Of a DNA stretch of 64,000 bases, positions 46,788-54,361 are shown piece by piece. Numbering within the stretch: the first letter of the stretch is position 1; every line of letters starts with the position of its first letter. Source of the DNA: an uncultured Emergencia sp. (GTDB taxonomy: Bacteria > Bacillota > Clostridia > Peptostreptococcales > Anaerovoracaceae). The notes beneath the pieces were generated by a model. The model did no database searches. It was given only the letters and a program-made list of their open reading frames with translations, and was not told the origin of the DNA. The translations under genes were made by a program, and so were the position numbers. The stretch covers positions 62,001 through 126,000 of the forward strand of contig CAJFTU010000006.1 of the NCBI GenBank assembly GCA_904420065.1. Direction: 5' to 3'.

Positions 46788-47600
46788 TTAAAGATCCAGA
46801 TTGTAAAAGTGAATATCCGCGATTTCCTTTTTTCCCTCGGATATGCGGTGGATCATCTGCAGAAAAGGGGCGGACAGATCGCTGGCAACAAAGATGTGAT
46901 TTTCGCTGCGCGCCGAAGACAGCATATCTCTTTTTTTCAGTTCCAACTCTACCGCGTTGGCCGCTTCCATCGAAGAGCTGATGATCCGCAAGTGAGGATA
47001 AATCCGAAGAATTTCATCGCTGATCAAAGGATAATGGGTACAGCCCAGCACCAGATCGGTAATGTCATACCGGCGCAGAAATTCATCCAGATAGTACTTT
47101 ATCGTCAGCCGCATAATCTCGTTGTCAATAATTCCTTCTTCTATGAGGGGCACAAAAGCCGGACAGGCTGCGGAGTGAACCTGCAGGTCCGGCCTGAGCG
47201 CTTTGATTTTTTTCTCGTAAGCGCCGCTTTTGACCGTAACCGACGTGGCGATCACTCCCACGCTGGCGCCCGGCGCGCACCGTTTGGAAACCACTCTGGC
47301 CGTAGGAGAAATTACACCAATTATCGGTATGTCAGGATAGACTCGTCGCAGATATTCCAGACAAGTGGCGCTTACCGTGTTGCAGGCGATAACGATCATC
47401 TTCACGTTGTGATTTTTCAAAAAATGGGCGATCTGAAGCGAAAAGTGCTGTATCGTATCCGCTGATTTGGAACCGTACGGCGCCCTCGCCGTGTCGCCGA
47501 AAAAAATAATTCTCTCCTCCGGCAGTTTTTTCATCACATAAGGGATACTGGTCAGTCCTCCGATGCCGGAATCAAAAAAACCGATTGGTCGATTATCCAT
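46788..47600 (-). CDS. murI: Glutamate racemase
   Basis: A 270-residue glutamate racemase: FFDSGIGGLT near the start, catalytic Cys 73 in ACNTVSAT and Cys 187 in VLGCTHYPL. It interconverts L- and D-glutamate for peptidoglycan or D-Glu polymers. The ATG at 47600 has AGAGGTG about eight bases upstream and lies 7 bases after the stop of the upstream MurF-LRR gene; earlier in-frame codons overlap that gene and are not used. Being placed between two MurF-like fusions suggests a D-Glu supply role in this locus, though it could also be the cell's housekeeping racemase. Confidence 0.95.
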   Translation of the reverse strand: MDNRPIGFFDSGIGGLTSIPYVMKKLPEERIIFFGDTARAPYGSKSADTIQHFSLQIAHFLKNHNVKMIVIACNTVSATCLEYLRRVYPDIPIIGVISPTARVVSKRCAPGASVGVIATSVTVKSGAYEKKIKALRPDLQVHSAACPAFVPLIEEGIIDNEIMRLTIKYYLDEFLRRYDITDLVLGCTHYPLISDEILRIYPHLRIISSSMEAANAVELELKKRDMLSSARSENHIFVASDLSAPFLQMIHRISEGKKEIADIHFYNLDL

Positions 47601-47607
47601 AGCTGAT

Positions 47608-50346
47608 TCACCTCTGCTCTTCTGTCTTATCTTCAAAACGCACTGCCCCGCAGTCTCGAAAAGCCTCCGCATCTACAAGAGAGCCCTCCCTGTTGAGATA
47701 CACGGTCTCCAGGCGGGAGCAGCCGGCAAAAGCCTCTCTTTCTATTCTCACCGTCTCGCTGTTGACGACGACCGTTCTCAACCTGGTGCAGCCGGCAAAA
47801 GCCCGCCGCTCCACCAGATTCAAGCTTTCCGGCAAAACGATTTTCTCAAGGCCGGCGCAGTCTTCAAAAGCTGACTTTCCTATCCGAAGAAGTCCGCGGT
47901 CAAAGGAAAAGGAAGAAAGACGCCGGCAGTCTTTAAAAGCGCCTTCTCCGATGTATTTCAGACTTTCGGTACCACTGACCGCCTCCAAAGACCGGCAGCC
48001 TGCAAAGCTTTCTGCACCGATATGCGCTGCACGCCCGCCCAGATTGATCCGCTTCAGTCTCCTGCAGCAGAAAAAGCACCTGTCGGCGATCTTCGTCACG
48101 GGTCGGCCGAATATCCGCCGCTTCAGTCTTACACGCTCTTCACAGCCGGTGTATTCGGCGGCTGTGGCATAGGAAGAAAAGATCCTGTACGCCGTTTTCC
48201 CCGCTTCCCACATCTCCCATTGTGATTCGTCGATGTGCCGCTGGTCCGACAAATTCGTGCCGAAAAGCCTGTCAATCGCCTCATCCAGATCGAGTTTGGA
48301 GCTTCCCTTGAAGAGAATCAGATCGCCCGGCTCTGCCTGACGGCTCACCCACCGCTCCAGATCCCTTTTTCGATCTACAAAGTAAACGTTTTCCAGAGAA
48401 CAAATATGCGGATCAAACTCGCCGTAATAGGCTATACGATCGGCGTCGCAATGGCTCAGCAGCTCCGCCAGTCTCCGGTTCACCTCTCCCTTCATTTCAC
48501 CGAGGCCGGTAAGCTGACCGATGACGGCAATTTTCTTTCCGTCCGCCCTTTCCGTCTCGCTCAGTGTGGAAAGAGCCGTCCCGACCGACTCCAGTGAAGC
48601 GTTGTAACAGTCCGCCAACACTCTGTACCCGCCGATCGAAAGGAGATTCTGACGGCTTCCGGAAGTTCTGCACTGCAGAAGTCCGCAGAGAATCCTATCC
48701 TGAGGAACGCCGAGACGGCTGCCTATGGCAAAGCTGCACAGCCCATTGAGCACGTTGTGCTTTCCAGGCATACGGATTTCCGCATGAACTCGCTTTCCCG
48801 CAAACAAAATATCGAAAGTGGTCTTTCCTTCTTCATACCGGATGTTGTCGCCGAAATAGTCGACCTGCCTGTTCTCGATGCCAAAGCTGACCGTGGGGAG
48901 GGGAAACCGGGCTCTGCGCAGAAGCGGATCGTCCCCGTTTACAAACAGGAGACCTCCCTTTCCCATACCGTCCAGCAGACCCATCTTATTCTTAAACAGT
49001 TCCTCCCGGGATCCGAAGTTTCCGATGTGAGCCGTTCCGATATTGGTGATTACCGCCATATCCGGCTTTACCATCCGGCTGTGTCTGGAGGCGCCTCCGG
49101 GACTGCCTCCTCCGATTTCCTGAATAAAGTAATCCGTATCTCCTTCTATACGCTGGAGATTTGCTCCTATCTTCACCTGCACGTTGGCGTTTCGTTCGCT
49201 CTTCTGCACAGAAAATTTCTGTTCCAAAACCCGGCAGATCATCTCCTTGACTGACGTCTTTCCGGTGCTGCCCGTGACGGCTATCACACAAACGCTCAGT
49301 TTGTCTCTGTACCAGCTCATCACTTCGACGTGAGCCTCTGCAGTATCCTCTGCGCGCAAATGAGGAATAAACGCAGGAAGGCCGCAATAGGACAAGATAA
49401 AGGTGCAGCCTTTTAGCCAGGCCTTTATCGGCAGGCGCCGCTGAAAGAAATGGCGCGCCGACGCTTCTCTCTCTTTCTCCGCAGGCTGCCTGAAGAAGAA
49501 CAGACTTCCCGGAGCAGCTTCCGCAACTCTGGCACACAGAAAGGACACGGAGAAATCGTAGAGATATTCTAAACGGGGAGGCAGTTTTCTCTGCAGAACG
49601 GCCAGAATATCTCCTATCGTGATGATGTCATTCCAGCAGCGCAAACCGCCCAGATCGATATTGTTTCCGGTTTTTGGAGATGTCGTTTCCAGATACCCTT
49701 CTTGCTGCAGCATCCATCCGTCCTTTACGCGGACATAACGGTGAACTACTGCGATGGGGCCGCAGAAAGCGGAAAAGATTCTGACCGGGTGGAAAGCGAA
49801 ATTCCGGCATCCCTGCTCGGCTTTCACCCCTTCGGCGATTCCCACAATGCAGTCGAAACCGACAAAAGCCGCTTTGCGGATCGAATGCAGAAATACCCGG
49901 TGTTCTTCGTTATCCGCCTCTTCGATAAAGCCGTAAACCACATCGGCGCCAGCCATTTTCACCGCCAGATACTCCCACAGTAAGCAGGCCGTCGACAGCG
50001 AACTCCCTTTTCTTCGGCAGACAATGCCTATCCTGAATTCTCCCCCGTGAAAGATCTGCCGCGGAAAAGTCGTCACATCGACCAAGTTTTCCCGGCCTGA
50101 GAACCCGCTCTCCGCCGGCCAAAAGAGACAAACGCCTTCTGACCCTTTCCCTTTTCCGTCTGCCGACAGGAGCACTTCCGTACATTTTATGCCGTTTTTG
50201 GAATGAATAACGTTTACCTTCGGCCTTTTCAACAGAAGAACCGCGCTGCAGCAGATCCGCAGCGTCAGCCAGATCAGATAGCGAAGTCCCAAACGTCCCC
50301 ATTTGACCGCCTTTATCCCCAGTTTTCCCATGACTTTTCTATCCAA
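47608..50346 (-). CDS. MurF-like ligase fused to BspA-type leucine-rich repeats (copy 2)
   Basis: A 912-residue paralogue of the fusion at 43545. A hydrophobic anchor (residues 20-39) is followed by KRPKVNV; residues 100-215 are a divergent form of the possible CapA-like region. The MurF-like part spans about 255-700: N-terminal domain (EAAPGSLFFFRQ), GSTGKTSVKE, FIQEIGGG, TNIGTAHIGNFGS, SGSRQNL, DCYNAS, FKGSSKLDLDE. About six LRRs lie at 750-900. The start is TTG at 50346 with AAGGA ten bases upstream; ATG at 50331 is an alternative. The gene starts 5 bases after the AKR stop and ends 7 bases before murI, so it is in one operon with them. Confidence 0.85.
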   Translation of the reverse strand: MDRKVMGKLGIKAVKWGRLGLRYLIWLTLRICCSAVLLLKRPKVNVIHSKNGIKCTEVLLSADGKGKGSEGVCLFWPAESGFSGRENLVDVTTFPRQIFHGGEFRIGIVCRRKGSSLSTACLLWEYLAVKMAGADVVYGFIEEADNEEHRVFLHSIRKAAFVGFDCIVGIAEGVKAEQGCRNFAFHPVRIFSAFCGPIAVVHRYVRVKDGWMLQQEGYLETTSPKTGNNIDLGGLRCWNDIITIGDILAVLQRKLPPRLEYLYDFSVSFLCARVAEAAPGSLFFFRQPAEKEREASARHFFQRRLPIKAWLKGCTFILSYCGLPAFIPHLRAEDTAEAHVEVMSWYRDKLSVCVIAVTGSTGKTSVKEMICRVLEQKFSVQKSERNANVQVKIGANLQRIEGDTDYFIQEIGGGSPGGASRHSRMVKPDMAVITNIGTAHIGNFGSREELFKNKMGLLDGMGKGGLLFVNGDDPLLRRARFPLPTVSFGIENRQVDYFGDNIRYEEGKTTFDILFAGKRVHAEIRMPGKHNVLNGLCSFAIGSRLGVPQDRILCGLLQCRTSGSRQNLLSIGGYRVLADCYNASLESVGTALSTLSETERADGKKIAVIGQLTGLGEMKGEVNRRLAELLSHCDADRIAYYGEFDPHICSLENVYFVDRKRDLERWVSRQAEPGDLILFKGSSKLDLDEAIDRLFGTNLSDQRHIDESQWEMWEAGKTAYRIFSSYATAAEYTGCEERVRLKRRIFGRPVTKIADRCFFCCRRLKRINLGGRAAHIGAESFAGCRSLEAVSGTESLKYIGEGAFKDCRRLSSFSFDRGLLRIGKSAFEDCAGLEKIVLPESLNLVERRAFAGCTRLRTVVVNSETVRIEREAFAGCSRLETVYLNREGSLVDAEAFRDCGAVRFEDKTEEQR

Positions 50347-50351
50347 ATCGG

Positions 50352-51488
50352 TTATTTTCCTTCACGGGCAAGCTGGGCATATTTTTTGTCGATCATGGCC
50401 AGACGGTCGATAATCGGTATGTTCTGAGGACAGTGGGACTGGCACTTTCCGCAGCGGATACAGTCTCTGCCATTTTTGGAAAATGTGCGGTATTGGCCGG
50501 AAAGAGACTTCCAGGGGCGATGAAAATCCCATGCCGCCGCCTCATTGTATGTCTTGAAAATCTGCGAGATCGGGATTCCCGCAGGACATCCGCTGCAGTA
50601 GTCGCAGCTCGTACAGGGAATCAAAATATCCGCCTGGAGGGCCGAAACGGCTTTGCGGACGCACTGCCGCTCTCTTTGGGTCAAAACGGGATTGGCAAAG
50701 ATCCGGATATTCTCCTTCAGCTGGCTCAAATCGGAAACGCCGGAAAGAACTACGGCTACTGCGCTGAGTTCTGCCACAAACCGCATGGCTAAAGACGCGT
50801 AAGATGCTCCTGTTCCGGCTTCGTCAAGAATCCTTCTGGCCTCTCTGCTGACCGGATCGGCCAGCATTCCTCCCCGCAGCGGTTCCATGACGAATACGGG
50901 TTTTTCAAATTCCTCCGCAATTCGATACAGCTCTCCTGCCTGAAAATACTCCCAGTCCATATAATTGATCTGCAGCTGAATAAATTCAAGCTCTTCGTAG
51001 GACGCAAGCATCTTCCGCAGCAGGTCCGGTCCGCAATGAGCAGAAGCGCCGATGTGTCGAATTCTGCCTCTTTCCTTCTCCTCTTTCAGATACTCCATCA
51101 CCGAAAATTTCTCGATGTCCTCGTATCGATGTTCTTTTACGCTGTGGATGAGGTAAAAATCAAAATACTCCGTCCTGCATCGTCTAAGCTGCTCATCGAA
51201 AATCTTTCCTACATCGCTCTTCTCTCTGCACTTCCACGTCGGTATTTTATCCGCCAGATAATAGCTCTCTCGAGGATAGCCTGAAAGAGCCTGTCCCAAC
51301 GCCTTTTCTGCCTGCTCGTTTCCGTAGCTGTAGGCCGTATCAAAATAGTTGACGCCGCCTTCCATGGCACAGTCCACCATCTGTTGAATCTGCCCAAAAT
51401 CCAGTTCCCCTTTTCTTTTTTCCGGCAGACGCAGCGTGCCGAATCCCAGCTTAGACAGCTTCTTTCCCTTAAAATTCGTATAGTTCAT
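50352..51488 (-). CDS. Aldo/keto reductase with C-terminal ferredoxin domain
   Basis: A 378-residue protein: an AKR barrel (LGFGTLRLP, FDTAYSYGNEQAEKALG with the catalytic Tyr, and YYLADKIPTW) and a C-terminal Fe-S region with two clusters, CTSCDYCSGCP and CIRCGKCQSHCP. Such AKR-ferredoxin fusions are common in Clostridia and act as oxidoreductases of unknown substrate. It lies within the wall-locus operon (16 bases after the ddl-like gene, 5 before the MurF fusion), but a role there is not evident. The start has a GGAG-type site upstream. Confidence 0.88.
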   Translation of the reverse strand: MNYTNFKGKKLSKLGFGTLRLPEKRKGELDFGQIQQMVDCAMEGGVNYFDTAYSYGNEQAEKALGQALSGYPRESYYLADKIPTWKCREKSDVGKIFDEQLRRCRTEYFDFYLIHSVKEHRYEDIEKFSVMEYLKEEKERGRIRHIGASAHCGPDLLRKMLASYEELEFIQLQINYMDWEYFQAGELYRIAEEFEKPVFVMEPLRGGMLADPVSREARRILDEAGTGASYASLAMRFVAELSAVAVVLSGVSDLSQLKENIRIFANPVLTQRERQCVRKAVSALQADILIPCTSCDYCSGCPAGIPISQIFKTYNEAAAWDFHRPWKSLSGQYRTFSKNGRDCIRCGKCQSHCPQNIPIIDRLAMIDKKYAQLAREGK

Positions 51489-51504
51489 CCTGCTCCCATC
51501 CTTT

Positions 51505-52608
51505 TCAGTGAACCGCCTTCAGAAGCCTCGCAGACGATCGCTCCCGGTCTGTCTGCGCCAGACGAATCAGCCGGGTCAGCACCTCTTTCAGCGGAATTCC
51601 TTTTTTCTCAAACATCAGCGCGAAGATGCTGCGCTCGCCAATTCCCGGCACCGTATTGATTTCATTGAAGTACAGCTCTCCCTTTTTATCCAGAAAGAAA
51701 TCCACTCTGGCAAAGCCTCTGCAGTCGAGAGCCCGGTAGATATCTTCGGCCTGTTTTCTGATTCTGTGTTCCAGCTCTGCGGGAAGATCAGCCGGAATCT
51801 GCTTATCGGAGGAAAAGTGAATGTGCTTGGCCGCATAGTCGTTCACCTGACCTTCGGAAAGAGTAAGCTGGCAGATCGCGCCCATATCCAGATCTTCATT
51901 TCCAAGGAGGGCCACCTTGATTTCGCTGCCCAATATGCCCTCTTCAACGAGTATCTTATCCTCATAGGCAAAGGCCTCTTCTGCCGCCTGGCGCAGGTCC
52001 TCCTGCCGGTCTACTCTCGACACGCCTACGGAACTGCCCAGGCTGGCCGGCTTAACGAAAACCGGATAGTCAAATCCGATCATATCCGGAAGCGACTCCG
52101 CCTGCTTTTCCCAGTCTTTTCGGTACAGAACCAGGCATCTGGGCTGTTTTACCCCGCATTTGCGGGCAAAGATCCGTGTCAGCTGTTTGTCCATGGCGCA
52201 GGCTGACGAAGCCACCTTGGATCCGACATAAGGGATGTCGGCCAGTTCCAAAAGTCCCTGCAGCGTGCCATCCTCTCCTCCGTATCCCGATATCAGCGGA
52301 AACACACAGTCGATGGGAATCTCCTCCGTCCTTCCTCTGCTGTCGAAAGCGGTAACGGCCCTTTTTCCTCTGACCGGCGTGATCACCGCCCTTCTGTTGT
52401 CCTTCCGCCTGAGCCAGGTTTTTCCGTCTCCTATTTCCGCAGAAGACGCTTCGGTCAAAAGCCAGTCTCCTTCTTCGGTAACGCCTATCTTGAGTACATC
52501 AAACAGATCCCTGTCCAGGTGATCCAACATTCCTCCCACCGAATCGCAGGAGGCGTAATACTCAGTATTGTGTCCTCCGAAGATGACCAGCACGGTTTCC
52601 TTTTCCAT
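51505..52608 (-). CDS. D-alanine-D-alanine ligase family protein, divergent
   Basis: A 367-residue ATP-grasp ligase of the Ddl/Van family. VFVKPASLGSSVGVSRV, GFARVDFFLD and FNEINTVPG are the ATP and Mg sites; Glu 16 (HNTEYY) aligns with the catalytic Glu. The N-terminal loop GGHNTEYYASCDS differs from the usual SxEHEVS form, and in the omega loop (NDYAAKH) a His (262) replaces the Tyr that in D-Ala:D-Ala ligases closes the site. That position affects second-substrate choice in Van ligases, so specificity may not be D-Ala-D-Ala. Start 52608 has GGAGGGAG; a longer start lacks an RBS. It is between LCP and AKR genes. Confidence 0.88.
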   Translation of the reverse strand: MEKETVLVIFGGHNTEYYASCDSVGGMLDHLDRDLFDVLKIGVTEEGDWLLTEASSAEIGDGKTWLRRKDNRRAVITPVRGKRAVTAFDSRGRTEEIPIDCVFPLISGYGGEDGTLQGLLELADIPYVGSKVASSACAMDKQLTRIFARKCGVKQPRCLVLYRKDWEKQAESLPDMIGFDYPVFVKPASLGSSVGVSRVDRQEDLRQAAEEAFAYEDKILVEEGILGSEIKVALLGNEDLDMGAICQLTLSEGQVNDYAAKHIHFSSDKQIPADLPAELEHRIRKQAEDIYRALDCRGFARVDFFLDKKGELYFNEINTVPGIGERSIFALMFEKKGIPLKEVLTRLIRLAQTDRERSSARLLKAVH

Positions 52609-52631
52609 CTTTCTCCCTCCTGTCCTTTCTG

Positions 52632-54068
52632 TCAAACTTTCTTCCCCTGAAGCACACCGTCGATTCTCTGCCGAATCTTTTCCACTTCCCCTTCAGCCGG
52701 ATAGAAATAGTACTGGTAGTATCCTTTTCTGATCTGATCGTAATGCCACTTGTACTCTCCTTCCACAGAATGATTCTCCATGGAAGAAAGCTGGGGCAGA
52801 AGCTGTCTGACCAACTTGTAAACCTTATAGTAATCCTGTCTCGGAATATTGGTCACAAAGTTTTCCGACAGCGCGTCGGCGATCTTCACCGCTTTCCCGT
52901 AATCGGGATCTTCGCTGAACTTGCGGAAAATTCCCTTCAAAAGCTCCATCTGATGCTGTCCGCGGGAAAGTTCGTTCTGTGGCAGCATTTTTCTCGCCCG
53001 CACGAACCGCAGCGCCTTCTGTCCGTCCACATAGTTTTCCCCTTTTACGAAATCGTATCCCTGATAGCTGTAAGTATAGTGACTGTAGACGGTCACGCCT
53101 CCCAACGCGTCCACCAGATCCACAAGACCGTTAAAATTGATCTTGGCGTAGTAGTTGATATCGATGCCGAATTTGTCCTCTATGCTCTCCACGGAAGATT
53201 TAACGCCGCCCCACCACCCGCTGTACGACAGCTTGCTGCTTCCTTCCCGGCTTTTGATGTAGACGAATGTATCTCGGGGTATGACCTGCATGTTCGTCTG
53301 TCCCGTCTTTGGGTTCACCGTCAACAGCAGATTTACATCGCCCCGCCCTGTAGAGGTGATATCCTGTCCTGCGGACAGATCCACGCCGCACAGATAGACA
53401 GTGAAGGGCTGACTGCTGATGTCCACCGGCTTAAGATCGGCCGTTTGCAGCGGATACCGCTTTTCAAAGAGAATGTTCAGTCGATTCTCATACTCCTCAT
53501 CGATCAGAGAAAGGTCGCTGCGGCTGTTGCTGGTCAGTACGATCAGATCCAGCTTTTCCGACGTCAACGCACGATAGGCCGATTTCATATTCTCATAGCC
53601 GACTTCTTTTTTTATCTTCTTGTTTTCTTCTTCCAGTATATTCCGTCCCCGGCTGAGAGCCTCCCCGTCGTCCTCTGCGTATCCCAGAGTATATCTGCTG
53701 AAATCGTCTTCTGCCGTAATTCCGCTTCCCTTCAGTGCGGCGATCTGCACGATCTCGTACTCCGCCGTATTGCTGACTCGCTCAGCCGCGGAATTGACCA
53801 TCGACATGACGATCACTGCCGCGCCCAGGATGACGACGAGGAGAATCGATATGGCCAGAACCAGCTTTGGGAATTTATCTCTGCCATACAGAAGCAAGAT
53901 GGCGAGCAGAAACAGCATTGCGCCTGCAAGCAACGATCCCTTCCAGCCTCCGTACGGATAAATCTGGAACACAAGCCAGATTACCGCCGCCGCCGATAGA
54001 AGCAGCAGAACCCATATGATTCTGTTCACAGTCCGCGACCCTTTTTCCTTTTTTTCCTCTGTCTTCAT
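52632..54068 (-). CDS. LytR-CpsA-Psr (LCP) family transferase
   Basis: A 478-residue membrane protein: a short charged N-terminus, three hydrophobic helices (about 14-110), then an extracellular accessory region and the LCP domain (FTVYLCGVDLSAGQ, DVNLLLTVNPKTGQTNMQVIPRDTFV, then GGVTVYSHYT and RFVRARK with the Arg residues that bind the lipid pyrophosphate). LCP proteins move glycopolymers from undecaprenyl carriers to peptidoglycan. It is the first gene of the LCP-ddl-AKR-MurF-LRR-murI run, 23 bases before the ddl-like gene. Start 54068 is supported by AGGAGATGAGAAG. Confidence 0.92.
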   Translation of the reverse strand: MKTEEKKEKGSRTVNRIIWVLLLLSAAAVIWLVFQIYPYGGWKGSLLAGAMLFLLAILLLYGRDKFPKLVLAISILLVVILGAAVIVMSMVNSAAERVSNTAEYEIVQIAALKGSGITAEDDFSRYTLGYAEDDGEALSRGRNILEEENKKIKKEVGYENMKSAYRALTSEKLDLIVLTSNSRSDLSLIDEEYENRLNILFEKRYPLQTADLKPVDISSQPFTVYLCGVDLSAGQDITSTGRGDVNLLLTVNPKTGQTNMQVIPRDTFVYIKSREGSSKLSYSGWWGGVKSSVESIEDKFGIDINYYAKINFNGLVDLVDALGGVTVYSHYTYSYQGYDFVKGENYVDGQKALRFVRARKMLPQNELSRGQHQMELLKGIFRKFSEDPDYGKAVKIADALSENFVTNIPRQDYYKVYKLVRQLLPQLSSMENHSVEGEYKWHYDQIRKGYYQYYFYPAEGEVEKIRQRIDGVLQGKKV

Positions 54069-54273
54069 CTTCTCATCTCCTATTATTTCACCGTCGGTCT
54101 CCCGGTTTAAAAACGACTGTCTTCGCAAGCCGGGGATAAATTTCTATATCGCTATCTATAACTTGCTTAAAGACGCGAAAAATATTGCAGGAAAATAAAG
54201 GTCAGATGAAGCAGAGATTTTTTGCGATAACGATCAATAGACCGAATATCTCCGTATTCGGAGCAAAAACAGC

Positions 54274-54302
54274 AAAAGACTGCCGCATTGAGCGACAGCC
54301 TT
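54274..54302 (-). terminator. Likely terminator after the flavin oxidoreductase gene
   Basis: Minus strand AGGCTGTCGC, 5-base loop, GCGGCAGTCT (two G-U pairs), then TTTTGCTGTTTTT, about 60 bases past the oxidoreductase stop. Confidence 0.6.
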
Positions 54303-54361
54303 TATATGGATTTTCGTCAGTGGGAACGGAAAAACAGCCGTTTCCCTCTTTTCTTTACAAT

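Noticed and set aside
43545..50346. MurF-LRR fusions read as CapB/PgsB poly-gamma-glutamate ligases
   Set aside because: The P-loop and C-terminal motifs (GSxGKTS, TNIGTAH, DxxNAS) are MurF-type, not the CapB type, and no CapC partner is present. A D-Glu polymer remains only a hypothesis.
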